A stretch of 64,000 nt of DNA. Origin: Culex pipiens pallens. Lineage: Eukaryota; Arthropoda; Insecta; Diptera; Culicidae. Under the pieces are notes generated by a model. The model saw only the letters and a list, made by a program, of their open reading frames with translations, did no database searches and was not told where the DNA came from. Numbering within the stretch: position 1 is the stretch's first letter; every line of letters begins with the position of its first letter. The position numbers were made by a program, and so were the translations under genes. The DNA is taken from contig NC_068938.1 in assembly GCF_016801865.2 (NCBI RefSeq), forward strand, positions 7,697,101-7,761,100. Reading direction: 5' to 3'. Below are positions 47,101-62,100 of the stretch, one piece after another.

Positions 47101-50100
47101 AAAAAAGAAGGTAAAAAAACAGAACTGCGCGTCCCGAAAAGCACCGCACTTCTGATGCCATTATTTAATTATAATAGCCAATCACCCCATGCTCTCGAAC
47201 AGCGACACAAAAGAGACGGAAAATAACATGAAAAAACAGGACTGCGCGTCCACACAGGCACCGCGCTACTGATGCCATTATTTAATTATAATAGCCAATC
47301 ACCCCATGCACTCGAACAGCGACACAAAAGAGACGGAAAATAACACAAAAAACAGGACTGCGCGTCCACACAGGCACCGCGCTACTGATAATCGGTTATT
47401 TACGCAATTCGACCTAAAAAATTTATTTATACTTTTTAATATAAAAAAAGAATTCTGGGACAACAGATCGGATAAAAACGGAAAAGCTCATAAAAAAATA
47501 ATCATAAATTCATTGATTCAAGTTTTCGACAGCACATAACGGTATTGACGGTATGAAGCACTTTTGATTATTTTTGTTTTAATTTTTAGGAAATTGAGCT
47601 TGAAACTTTATTTTTTTGATGTACAGAAAATTGCTATTCTTCACATTAAATAGAAATAAGAATCATTTATCCTGTTGAAAAAAATGTAAGGAAATATAAA
47701 ATAAAACATTATATAGAAATGTGTCACCTTTAAAACTTGAAAAAAAGTTCAATACAAGCTTCTTTTCTTATAACACTACTTTTTTATCATGCAACCTTCA
47801 AAAATGAGATTTGTTGTTGCAAAGAATTCTGAAGAAAGGAAATTTTAAGAATAAAGATGGGAAAATAACGTGAAACTTTGGGAATAAACATATTTTCACA
47901 AATTTATTGATATTTTACAAATTTGTGACAGTAGCATAACTGTAACAATGTTTAAACCAAAGAGTAATTCACTTCTCTCTGTACAAACCATTTTGTGATA
48001 CTTTCGCTTCAATATATTTTGAAAGTACAGCTAGAAATTTGAAATTTCCGTTTTCTTGCTTCCCTTCGTCATTGACCAGAGCTGAAGAACAAAAAAAGCA
48101 GAAACCTGAATCAATTTCATAAATGCTTGAGAGTTTGGTCTTCATATCCACCCAACACACTTAGTGCAAAATATTGTAATCAAATTAAATGGATGGTGGC
48201 TTGCTACGACATTTAGAACACTAATTTATGACGAATCACTATCTTATAGCAAAACATAGAACCAACTTCTAACTTGCGCGACATGATTCATCCCTTCCCT
48301 CTAGTGATGGAGATCGCCGTCGGTGAGTACGGCGCCGACGTGGGCAAGGTGATCAAGGCGGCCCTCAAGAAGTACTACGAAATGAGCAGCGAATGCATCA
48401 AGCTGGATCCCATCTTTGACGATAATGGTAAGTTTAAGCTTTATTTTTTTCGCAACAACTGCTAATATATGTACGTACGTACGGGTTAGAACCACTGCTA
48501 GATATGATTCGCACGATCGGAGAATGAACGTTCCGGCACTTCACGGTGAACCGGATCGGCGCCCAAGATCAACAACTTCATGATCGCCGCCGCCGTAGCT
48601 GCAGCACGAAATGCAGTTTAATCAACTGTGGTAGAATGTGGTTGCTATCTTTATATCTAAGCGCTAATCCACGGCGACCATAATTAGTGCAATTGGCTAG
48701 GTCGCGGTCTAATGGTGGTTTGGAATCAATTATGATGATAGTCTTTGAAGAGTTGTGGTTGGCCAATCGGATAAATTACCGTTGAAGGGTTCCGTTTCTC
48801 GGCTTGTTGAAGGTCCTTCGGTGAATGCGTTGAACCTTACCTGGCCTTACTCTAAGGTAGCTTAAGGTGGTGCAGCTTGGTCGAGCCCTTTTTGCTTTAA
48901 ATAGCTGTCGAAGTCGTGACTACTTTTTTTGTAGCTACAAGAGCGTGACATGCGCACTGACACTGGCTTGGCTTGAGATATCAAATGCAAGGTTTTATTG
49001 ACGCAATCTTAGGCATCCAACCGAGAGGGGCAACGATCGACGCACAAAGAAATGGTGTTTTGGTGGTTTTATTTCTCTCACTATAAAGGTGTGTCCATCA
49101 GTTGGTGAGATGCAGGAAGCGAATGATGGAACGTAAAGCGGAAAATTTACCGAGAAGAAACTTGAGTGGAATTTCAAATGACGACAAAAGAATAAACATT
49201 TCCTGAAGCGAGGTATAATCTACATTCTCATTGATTTTTTTTTGTACAATATTGTATGTAGTGGCCACGCTCAAAATATTTAATTTTATTTCAACTTAAA
49301 AAAAAATCCAGAAAACCTCAAATTCTATAAATCACAAAATTCAATGGTCAATTAAAAAAAATCCGACTCGATTACCCGAAAGTATTTTGGGCCGTTGAGT
49401 TTAAATTTTACTCCAAAAATGCTTCAAAGTTATATAATACAACATGGCAACCAATGCACAGTGGTCCAGATCGCAAAATTAAGTGGAAAATGGATTTTCC
49501 GAAAAATGGTAAAGTTTTGGAGCTATGGTGTCTTCTGAAGAGTTGCTGCAAATGGAAAGGGGCAACTTTTGGTTTGGTTGAAAATTAGGGTGGTTCACTA
49601 TTAGGGAGATTTTGAAAGTCTAACTTTTCAGGAATAATTTTGGGAATTTTTTTGTCTTATAAAAAGTTGTTGGGCTTGGCAATCCAAGCAACTTTGTCCA
49701 ATACACCAATATTTTATCTCGCAATCTACGCCTTCTACGACCAAATTTATAGAAAGCATCTGTGCAAACCTTCAAATATCAGTTTTTTGAACGTGGCAAT
49801 TCAGGGTTTAGTTTTAGAGAAAAGTGATATTCGGGGCACTTTAAGAGCTCTAAAAAACAAACATTTTAATTGTTTGACAGGTCAATTTGGACTAAAGAGT
49901 CAAAATTTACAGCCATTTTAATGTAAAAAAGATGCAAATCTCAAGGGTGTTTTTCTTTAATGTCGAGATATCTTCATTTGAAAAAGTCTAATTTTCAAGG
50001 GAAAACCATATGGGACCACCCTAACGCAATTCAAAAAAATTCCAAATATATGTTTTTCCATGTAATTTTGTCCGCTTAATCTGAATCTGCCCTTAGAATT

Positions 50101-53100
50101 GAGCCAAAGTGTCGAAATAGTAGTTTATGCAACAAGTTGCAAAAAGAGGATTTTTTCAGCACGAGTCGTACATTTATCCAACGAGGTTCACCGAGTTGGA
50201 TAAATACGAAGAGTGCTGAAAAAATCAAGTTTTGCAACGAGTTCCATACAACATTTTTTGCAATTTCGAAAAACACCCATTGAGTGAAATTTTAAGTCTA
50301 ATTTTCATATATTTTGTCAATAAATCGTTTAAATCAAAAAAATGATGAAAAGTGTTACTTTTCGAAACAAGTGCTGAAAAGTTCAACTTTTCAGCACCCA
50401 TTTCAGTTCTGAAAAGTAGAACTTTTCAGCATTTATTTTGAAATGTGTAGCTATTCGATATTGCTATTTTTGGTACAGAAAAGCAGGCTATTTCGTCGTT
50501 CAAGAATGACAGGAAAAAGTAAGTAGTTTCACGACGGAATTGCAAAAAATCGATTTTTGGTCATATTTTGGGTTTAAATGATAATTTTACATGTTGTATA
50601 AGGTCTATTTAAAAAGATAATTACATGGAAAAAAATCTCTGATTTTTTAATTTACTTTTTTTCACAAAAATTCAACTTCCCAAAATCGATAATTTTTAAT
50701 TTTTTGAATATTTTTTAAGAAACAAAAAACCTCTACTATTGAGCCATAGAGAAGAATGGACAAAAATGTTGCCGCAGGGATATGATTTTTTGAAAAAATG
50801 TTTTTAAAAAAATCAGTCAAAATTTATTTTTTAATTTAAGATTTTAATGTAAAATTCAATTTACAATCAAAAATACTTCAGAGATATTTTGATAAAGTTC
50901 ACTATTTTCAAGATATAGCCACTTAATGTTTAATTTTGTCTGAAAATTCCAGTTTTTAGATTTTTTAATTGGCCGTGATTGTCCAATCACAAAAAAAATG
51001 TTTTGAAAAGTTGAGAAAATTTCCAATAAAATTACCTTAAAGGCATTGAAGATTAAACGTCTGCTTGATGAAATACAGCGAATAAAAGAAACAAGAAAAC
51101 TGAAATTTTTTAAGTCTCACCCAATATCCAAAATCTTAGAAACTTACTGTCCTATTTTCAATGAAAAAAAAAAAAATGAAACCTTTTGCAATTTTCAGAT
51201 CTTTTCGAAAAAAACATTTAAATTTTTTTGGAATCAACTCTTCCATTTCAAAAGGGCGTAATATTGAATATATGACCATTTTCAAATGATAGTCGTGTTA
51301 GTTCTTGAAAACGATGCACTTTATCAAAAAATCGGTTATGTACTTTTCGGTTGCAAATTTGTTCTTAGTTATTTAGGTGACCCTGAGAAAAACTTTTTTA
51401 TTTCACAAATTAAAACTTTGATGAACTACATATCTCAGCAACCAGCAGTCCGATAAACTATGTCTTAATATGAACATAAAAGTAAATTTTCTTCTTCAAA
51501 AAACATCTTTTAATTGCAAAAAATGAACATTTTTTAAAAATGTCAGCCAAAAATGCCTAAAACTCAAAATCATTTCTAAACTAAAATCATTTCCAAAATT
51601 AGGTAAGACTGTATTTTTTCCGAAACTCATACATTTTTCCAATAATCGTATCTTTAGTACAGTCCAGACTCGATTATCCGAAGTTTCGATTATCCGAAGT
51701 TCGATTATCGGAAGGTTTGTATGGCACTCCGGATAATCGAACATTTTTTTTTCAATTTTTTTTAATTTTCTTGTTTTTAACATCATTTTTGAGTTCTGCG
51801 ACCCCATTTTAGTCATAGCCCAGCCTATAAAATAAGAAAATGCATTTTTTTTAATATTTTGCCAACGATTGGTCGCCATCTTATTTTTAAAAATTCTAAA
51901 TCACATTAGCGTAGTTTAGGGGTCATACTGAAGCTCGAAAGATAAAAATAAGACAACGAAAAAACATATTTGGTTCTATTTCCATTCAATTTGATTAATT
52001 TTTAAATTGACTATTAGTAAAAAAAAACATCAAACTCACGGAAAAAAAAAACTGAGCTGAACAATTTGTTTGTAAATTTGTCTACTGTTTAATTGCTCAT
52101 ACTGTGAATAAAAAATGTAAACTATTGCTATCAAGTTTTTAAAGAAATGGATTGATTGCGAAAAACATTTCGATGTTGTAGCATAAAATAATTCAGTATG
52201 ATTACTGTTCACTTTCAAATCAACTACAGTCCAGACTCGATTATCCGAAGGCCTCGGAAAATTTTACTGGAGTTAACAAACAAGTCATATTTTCTTTTAA
52301 ATATACATTCACAATAATTTTTAGTATCCAATCACAATTTAATATTTCTCTTGTCATTTTAAAATACTTTAATTTTTTTCATCATTTGCAATCAGAAAAT
52401 TCAAAAGCAAGCCCATTAATCAAAGCAACCCTTCACGACCCACGTGCCAAACGACCTGCACTCGCGCTCACGACAGTCATGTCATTCAACTTCGCCGCCG
52501 GTGTCGTCAAAAATGATAATGGCCTACTATTTTGTGACTACCGGCGCGGGTAACCGGTGATGCATAAAAATTTGTTCCACAAATAAAAAAAGAGTAAGCC
52601 ATAAAACAACCGCTTGCTCGGGTTTGTTTACGTCTAAAGTTAGGTCACGTTTCGCGCCTAAACCTGCGATCGACGCGGTAGGTTTTATGAGATTTTCGAC
52701 TTGTTGCAGCCACACGCTCGTTGAGGTAAACAATAATAAATTTCAATTTGTTGTCGCGATGATTGCTGCGATTTGTGGAGTAGATTGGTTTGGATTCATT
52801 TTTGGTTCCTTTTGTACCTATTTTCGCCTTAATGCAAAATTGGTCTATCTGCCAAATTTTCAATTTGCACTTTTTCATTGTCTTCCATTCATGGAGTAGT
52901 GCGTAGAGGCAACGAGTTTTTGCCGGGCACTTTTATTGGTGTGAATTCTTTCAACCACCAGCCTCCAGTTTTTCCTCTCTCTTTTTTTTTGTGTTGTTGT
53001 TGTTGTTGCTTTATTTGCTTTTTATTCGAATGAACGTGGTAAATGCCGGCACGTGTGCATTCACGACTGTCTGCGTCGAAGCTCGATTCAAGTTCAAGTT

Positions 53101-56100
53101 CAGTGTGAATCTAGACTTCTTTTTTTGTTCGCGTGCCATGTTTCGGTTTTGCACTTTTGCATGCATCTTTAATGCAGTTTTTTTTTTTGCTGCTTCGTTT
53201 TGCCTTGCATGTTTAAGGTTGGTCTGCGAGGAAAGTTATTGGTTTATTAGGTTGAAGTTGGTCATGGTTCTCAAGGTGAAGACATCTAGAAGTTTCCCAT
53301 TGCAGAAATCGTGTTCAACTCGTTAGAAACTTCGAAATCGCAAATCATTCTAGCAGATTGGTCATAATTAGAACCAAGGTTGCTTCAAATAAAATCCAAT
53401 TCTAAGCTAGTAACTAATTCCAAAACCTGTTTTTCTTCTCTCCTCAGTGAAAATCACGGAATACAACGCGGAAAAGGCCTCCGCCAAGGAGCTGGAACTG
53501 CTCCAGCTCAAGGACACCCCCGGCGGAGACAAGCTGAACTTGAACCTAGACGGCGTTGGCAAGGTCGGCGATGCCCTCTGTCCGGAGATCCACGACACGA
53601 CGCGGCCGGCGTCGCTCGTGATGCAGTTCCTGCTGCTGCTGTACCGGAGCTTGCTGCAGTTGCGGAGGAATTATGTAAGTCTCCGCTCAACTGAACTGCT
53701 CTGGGTGGAATGGGGCTAATTGGAGCGATTAAGATCGACGGCGTGCGAAAGTTGTCGGGAAGCGGGCGAATAACAGTTAGAATTTGTTAACATTTTGCAG
53801 TTGTGTGAGTTCTTTTGTTTGAATGAAGTTTTCTAGAGAAAAAAGAACAAGTGAAATTTTGATACATCAGGTGCTTTTTGCAATCTTGATTGTGATTCAT
53901 ATTTTTATCATAATTTTTCTATGCATTTATCATTAAAATCTCTTGCAATTCGATAGAGGGTTGAAAACTAAACTAACTAATCAACTATTTATTTTAATGA
54001 TTCGGATATCAACGGATATCAATAAAAAAAACGAAGAACAGCTTGTATCATATTATTTATGCTGTATCATTGCTCTGTTACGGGGCTATGGAATTTCAAT
54101 CAAGGAAGAAAGACAAACTAGTTTAAATTGTTGATTTTGAAAGTCATAACCTTGATGTTTTTTTTTCGGATTCCAGGCATATTTTGTTGAGAGTTTCATT
54201 CGTAGTTGGTTTTGCTTTGAGCAATGATGTACAAAACCGGCCGATTTAATGAAATTTTATCTGTTTTTGTTTTGACCAAAGAATGTATTTCGCATTATTG
54301 GTTCGTTTTTACACGTCGCCTTACAATTTTGACAGCTTTCTCTACAAAAATTGTATGTAAATATTCGAAAATCATTGACTTGGAAGCGGATTTTCAGATC
54401 AATTTGTGTCTTTAGCAACGTTTTGAGTTAAGATGAGGACAATTTAGAAATACAAATTACTCAAAAAACAACTCTTATTTATGTTTACTTGCCAAAAAAG
54501 GCATTTTTTGAGCCACAGAGATGTTTGGACTTTTTTTCACTGAGATGTATTTTTTATGAAAGTTAATGATTTTTCAAAAATAATGAAATGCATTCTAAAA
54601 CATTTTCTAAAAATATGTTTCAAAGCAAAATCAAATATTTTAACTTATTTGACAAATCGTATCGTTTTCAACTGATTAATGATGTTTTTAATTTTAGATA
54701 TAAAACAGTATATTCTTTGATTTATTAAATTTGTACACACTTAGATTTTAACCGATTCCGGTAAACTTTACCGAATTTTCAACTGTTGAAAAGTTCGGTA
54801 AACTGAAATCCATCGAATTTGGTAAAATATTACCGAATTGCGGTAATAAAGTTCTTTATTGTTCATCTTACAACCGATATTCGGTAAAAAGTTGTTCATT
54901 TTGACAGATATTTTTCCGATCTAAACTTAACCAATTTTTGCAACTTCCATATTCGGTGAAATAAATCTTAGTGTGCGTGTTCATTTTTTTAAATATTTTT
55001 TCAGAAAGCTGAGAATATTCTCTACATTTTTTCTTGAGACTTTTACCAATTAGACCAATTTGATTTTGAAAAACGGCAAAAAATGGAGAGATAGAGCATT
55101 GCAAAGAATCAAAATTGTGGAAATTTACTAACGGCCGATGTTCAATGAAATTTTTCAAGCTTTCGAAAAATATATTTTCAAAATTTCAAAGTCAAGCTTG
55201 ACATTCTAATTAGCTAAAATATAAATGTTTGATCTTTTAAAATGTTAGGCTAGATTTTGAAATCACAATTTTTTTTGAGGTTGGATAATTTTACAGAAGT
55301 TTATTTCTTAACATTGAAAATCGGACCGAATGTAGCCGAATTATCGTCAGTTGGAAAAAAAGGACTACCTGATTGGAAAACATTTACAAAAATAGTAGTT
55401 TATGCAACAAGTTGCAAAAAGAGGATTTTTTCAGCACGAGTCGTACATTTATCCAACGAGGTTCACCGAGTTGGATAAATACGACGAGTGCTGAAAAAAT
55501 CAAGTTTTGCAACGAGTTCCCTACAACATTTTTTGCAATTTCAAAAAACACCCATTGAGTGAAATTTTAAGTCAAATTTTCATGAATTTCGTCAATAAAT
55601 CGTTTAAATCAAAAAAATATTGAAAAGTGTTACTTTTCGAAACAAGTGCTGAAAAGTTCAACTTTTCAGCACCCATTTCAGTGCTGTAAAGTAGAACTTT
55701 TCAGCATTTATTTTGAAAAGTGTTGCTATTCGATTCTGTTATTTTTGGTACAGAAAAGTAGGCTATTTCGTCGTTTAAGAATGACAGAAAAAGTAAGTAG
55801 TTTCACGACGGAATTGCAAAAAAAATAATTTTCTCAACTTTTATTCTTTGCAATGCAATGTAATATTTGTTTCGGCAACAAGTTGCAAAAAAAGTTTTTG
55901 GGGGTAAGACGACCACCCATGTAAGACGGTCAGTGCTATAAATTAACTTGATAACTTTGCTAAATTCACCCAAATATCTACATGATTGGTTGAACAGACT
56001 TCTCTGAACATCATAACTATTTTGGTTGAAAAAAAAAAACAAGTTTCAAATGTGAAGAAAAATGCTGTTCAACTAATTTTATATTTTGGCTATGTGAATT

Positions 56101-59100
56101 TCATATTATTGCGACCACATTTAATGAAAAGCTATGAATTTTTACACGAAAATATACCCAACTTAATGCAAATTAACTGGTTTGTGTATTTCGATTAGAA
56201 TTAGTAAATCAAAAATTATGTAAACAATATTAAATTAGCGATTTTTATGAAAAGTTTGAAAGGATTTCATACTATTCAAAGAATTTTAAGTATCACAGTA
56301 AGGAATTTTGACGAACCGGCAGTTAACAGCATTTTGATTAAACATTGATAGTTTAATCGAAAATATGTCAAATATGTCTTAACAGTCAAAAATCCTTCAA
56401 AAATATAACCTTTATCAAATCAAATTTACAAATTACGGGTGGCCGTCTTACCCCCCGGGGAGGTGGCCGTCTTGCCCCCAAATTACTTATTTTATAAAAC
56501 ATTTTTTGCAAATAGCTCTTCGCATTTTTTAAACTTTTTCGAGGGGCGTAATCTTGGGAAAACTTCAATTTGAAATGAAAAAAATATTTAAAGAAAGGAT
56601 GACATATTGTTACCTAACAAAAATGCTTAAGTTATAAATTATAAAAATTACATCCAGTTTCAAGCTGAAAAAAAAATTTTTTTCGGAGACATTGAGGGTT
56701 AATCTATTTAAAATAAAAAAATAAAAATTACATCCAGTTTCAAGCTGAAAAAAAAATATGTTGATCTATCTTTATACTATTTCAAACAAAAGGTTTGGCA
56801 AAGGTGACTCCATATGCATTATTTAGCATGAGGAACAGTATTGCTAAACATTTTAGTAATATTCATTAGTATACTTAGTATAACAGTGGGGTGGCCGTCT
56901 TACCCCGCCTGGCCGTCTTACCCCCAGCTCCCTTAGTTGCACATTTGAACAAAATATGATTGATTTTTTTTAAATATGTTTTTTTTAATCATATTGAAAA
57001 AAAAAATTAATATGTTTTTTGGTCTTAACTATGATAAAAAAAAACCGTTTTGGATAATGGAGGAAAAATTTACAACAAAAAGTATTCATTTTTATTTCAC
57101 TTTCCTTAAAATACTGTGAAAAAAAACCATTTCTGAAAAAAATTAGACAAAAATGCCAAATTTAGAAAATAATCCTAGAAAATATTTGGTTAATTTTATT
57201 TGAAAAAGGTAATTTTGTTCTACGTTATCGTCAATTCTCCTCTAATTACACTGAAATTTAGGGCTTTGAAAATACGCCTTCTTTGATTGAAAACTGAAAG
57301 CCAGAAAAAATATTATTGATTAAATATCAAACAAGATCAAAAAGATACAACCCATGAGTTGGTTCAAATTTTAGCTCAAATTTTGGCCCTCGACCTATTG
57401 AATGTTTAGTGAATTGGATCATGGTACTTTGGTTTACAAATATAACATAAAAATTCAGGATATAATTGGATGCCACATCTGAACCAAATGTAATTTTTCA
57501 CATTATTTGCGGAATTTGTTTGAGAAACACGGCTTATGATTTAAAATTCAACTCAAAACTTGCTCAAAACCAACTCTTCCATTCCAGTGGTCCCAAATTA
57601 GTGGTTTCAAACTTTTTTTTTTCGAACACTTGAAATATTCTAATCACAATTTGGCAAACGTGAATCAGATAATCACGTTGATGTTGCTATTGAAGTGAAG
57701 CTATCCATTTTTTTACATTTTGTTAATTTTAATAGATAGTTTAATAAAACATTAATATGAATAACATTTCCCCCTTAAACAAATAAAACACACGTGATTG
57801 GAGATTCCATAATAACCGCCTAGGAATCCCCTCCAATTTCGGTTTGAATAATTCATTTCCTCCTCTTCAATTGAGCTGCAAAATATATTCCAAACCGGAC
57901 TGGACTGGTCCGCGAGAGATCATTAGCACAATAAATTAATCTTCAAAGCAGACAGATAATCGCTGCTGCATTCACTCACTCAACTGGCAGAGAAAAAGAT
58001 TAATGATTCCTCGGGTACAGATCTAAAAGTCACACTGTAATGCCCTCCTTATTTGTTACTGGTCACTGCGTCAGTACTGTGAATACTATTGATTGTTGCA
58101 ATAATTCATTAGAACAACTTGGGCAATAAGATTTAAACCCGTTTCAGACCCAATAAAAACATTTTTTTCCTCAACAAAGCTAGAATTGTTTAGCTGAGAC
58201 TTTGTTAACAATAATAAAAAAAAATCAGAACAATCCCGACCGAAGCACGACTGTTGGGAAGCCAATTCTAATTAGTTGTATAAATTGCAAATAAATGGAA
58301 CAAACTTATTTCGAGTCGAGTGGCACCGGTTGGTCAGTTCCGATTGTTTACATAACGTGTCGTGGTGGGGTGCACGTGCCCCAGCTACCGGCAGCAGGAG
58401 AGATAACCCCTTTGCAAGTGACTAACTAATAACTCAAGACATTCCAATTGTGTGTTTTTTTCTTTCACGTGGTGGAATCTGAACTAACTTAATCACTACC
58501 CTTTTGCGGTTTTAATTAAGCGAATTAGTGGAGGTGTTTAAGAAATTAAATTGTCTTCGAATTTCTTGCCGCATTGTTGTCGCAAAGTATGACAATGATG
58601 ATAATCAAATGATAGGGATTAGCGAAAATTAGTGGTCAAGGGACAGAAAAGGGACGCGCGTAATTGAGATCACAATCCCGCGATCGTGGGAACGTCGTCG
58701 AAGCGCGATGATGATGATGAAGTGTCAACTTGTTGTTTAACGAAAGATTATCCGGTGTCAACAGCGTAGTAATTAGATGCGGTAATTGAGGGGTGTGCGG
58801 TTGCGGAACAATCTTTTTATTTGCTAAGATTTCTTGACAGATTGAAACAGTGTAATTTATGAAACAATGTTCATTTTTGTTAGTAAAAAATGATATATTT
58901 TTTTATATGATTGCATACAAACAGCTTAGAAAGTTTTTGCTTCTCAACTCTGCCAAAGCTATCCACAAATTAAGAATGACTGTTGTTGTGGTCATCATCT
59001 TCATCAAAAAAAAAAGTCAAAATGACAAAATGTTCAAGTCAAGATGAATAAATAATAATTTAATTCCTTACTCAAAAAGTTAGTCAACAAAATATTTTCC

Positions 59101-62100
59101 AAACTATATTTCATGTTATCTAAATGAAACTGCAAAACATAACGTCACATTTCGAATCCCCGGACGTTTCGAAATCTGGATGATCTTCTTCTATCAATTA
59201 TTTGACGTCATTTCGCATAACAATGGTCTAAACTGTGTTATTTTGATGATTTTTTGCACTAACTTTCATTTCAAATTAATTTTGAGGTTGTAGCCAAAGT
59301 TTAAAATGTGAACATTTTTACTGAAACAGGATGCCATTGAATGGATTTAAATTTATTTTTCAAATATCGTTTAACAAGTAAGACTCATGATTTATATTTT
59401 AAAACATGTATTGTGCTGGGTCACATAATGCTCATGAACGCTTTTTCAAACAAAGTTTTTTTTTAGCTTTGCTTCAAAATATAGTTTTATTGAAAAATTA
59501 TATTTGTTAAACCGGAGTGAAAATATGGGATATTTTGATAGTTACTTGTAAGGTTTCTTTTATTGTTTTATTTGAAAAAAAAACAGTTTTTTTGTATTGT
59601 ATTGTATTGTATTGTATTGTATTGTTTTATTAAAATTTATATATGTGTAATTCTCTACCAACTCACACGAAATCGGGAAAAGTTGCCCCGACCCCTCTTC
59701 GATTTGCGTGAAACTTTGTCCTAAGGGGTAACTTTTGTCCCTGATCACGAATCCGAGGTCCGTTTTTTGATTTCTCGTGACGGAGGGGCGGTACGACAAC
59801 TTTCATTTTTGAACATGCGAAAAAAGAGGTGTTTTTCAATAATTTGCAGCCTGAAAAGGTGATGAGATAGAAATTTGGTGTCAAAGGGACTTTTATGTAA
59901 AATTAGACGCCCGATTTAATGGCGTACTCAAAATTCCGAAAAAACGTATTTTTCATCGAAAAAAACACTAAAAAAGCTTTGAAAACTCTGAAATTTTCCG
60001 TTACTCAACTGAAAAAAAAATTGGAACTTTTTGGAACATGTCATTTTATGGAAAATTTAATGTACTTTTCGACTTTTTTACTACTTTTTTTGACCCAGAA
60101 GGGTCATTTTTTCATTCAGAACAAATTTTTTCATTTTAAAATTTCGTGTTTTTTCTAACTTTGCAGGGTTATTTTTTAGAGTGTAACAATGTTCTACAAA
60201 GTTGTAGAGCAGACAATTACAAAAAAATTGATATATAGACATAAGGGGTTTGCTTATAAACATCACGAGTTATCGCGATTTTACGAAAAAAAGTTTTGAA
60301 AATGTTTGTCGTCGTTGATCATGGCCGTTCATCGTCACCCGCGACAGACACGGACGACGAAACAGAGAGAAACGCAAAAATTAACTTTTTCAAAACTTTT
60401 TTTCGTAAAATCGCAATAACTCGTGATTTTTATAAGCAAACCCCTTATGTCTTTATATCAAAATTTTTGTAATTGTCTGCTCTACAACTTTGTAAAACAT
60501 TGTTACACTCTAAAAAATAACCCTGCAAAGTTAGAAAAAACACGAAATTTTAAAATGAAAAATTTTGTTCTGAATGAAAAAATGACCCTTCTGGGTCAAA
60601 AAAAGTAGTAAAAAAGTCGAAAAGTACATTAAATTTCCCATAAAATGACATGTTCCAAAAAGTTCCAATTTTTTTTATAGTTGAGTAACGGAAAATTTCA
60701 GAGTTTTCAAAGCTTTTTTAGTTTTTTTTTCGATGAAAAATACGTTTTTTCGGAATTCTGAGTACGCCATCAAATCGGGCGTCTAATTTTACATAAAAGT
60801 CCCTTTGACACCAAATTTCAATCTCATCACCGTTTCAGGCTGCAAATTATTGAAAAACACCTCTTTTTTTGCATGCTCAAAAATGAAAGGGGTCGTACCG
60901 CCCCTCCGTCACGAGATATCAAAAAAACGGACCTCGGATTCGTGATCAGGGACAAAAGTTACCCCTTAGGACAAAGTTTCACGCAAATCGAAGAGGGGTC
61001 GGGGCAACTGCTGTGTGAGTTGGCGGAGAATAACCCATAAACTTGAGCTTAAGTAGATAAAAAGATTCAAGATTGATCAAAATTCATCAGAAATTGTTTT
61101 TTTTTTTCATGAAAGTATAACCTTTGTTGCCACCAAATAATTTTTTAGTACGATTCACAATTTTTCCAAATTCACCTAGAAAATGGTTCTACTGAATCTG
61201 AAAATATGTTCGATTTCTGTTTCAATAGCACTAAAAATTGCAACCTAATTTTTGCTATTTTGTCTGAATGTTTAGTGCATTTTCCGATTTGAATTCATTT
61301 TAAATAAGCAAAACATGACACTTTGAGAGTATTTTAATAATCCATTTTATCAATGTTTTCATGATAAAATTAACTAACCATTGAACATTTTCAAAATTTC
61401 AAGGCTACTTCTTAAGGTGTTTTGAATATTTCTCTATCAACCTCAGTTGAATTTCATACCTTTCTGTTTGTATTTAATTCGTATTTTCATTCTGCGCAAA
61501 AAAAATCTTCAACCTATCAATGTCACTCTGGTTTACATTGGAGCAATTCTCTACGAAATCGGTCTTTTTTTTTGAATTTTTATTTTTGTATTTGAAACTT
61601 TTATGGTGCTTTCGGTATGCCCAAAGAAGCCATTTTGCATCTTGAGTTTGTCCATATAATTTTCCATACAAATTTGACAGCAGTCCATACAAAAAGTTAA
61701 ATGAAAATTCAAAATTCTGTATCTTTTGAAGGAATTTTTTGATCGATTTGGTGTCTTCGACAAAGTTGTAGGTATGGATAAGGACTACACTGAACAAAAA
61801 TGATACACGGTAAAAAAATTGGTGATTTTTAATTTAACCGTTTGTCACTAAAATTGATTTGCAAAAAATAACGCTATTTTATTTTTTTTTAATTTTCTGA
61901 TATGTTTTAGGGGCCATCAAAGGCCAACTTTTCAGAAATTTCCAGAACGGGCAAAAAATCTTTGACCGAGTTATAATTTTTTGAATCAAAACTGATTTAA
62001 AAAAAATCGAAATATTGGTCGCAAAAATTTTTCAACTTCATTTTTTGATGTGAAATCAAATTTGCAATCAAAAAGTACTGAAGTGAAATTTTGACAAAGT

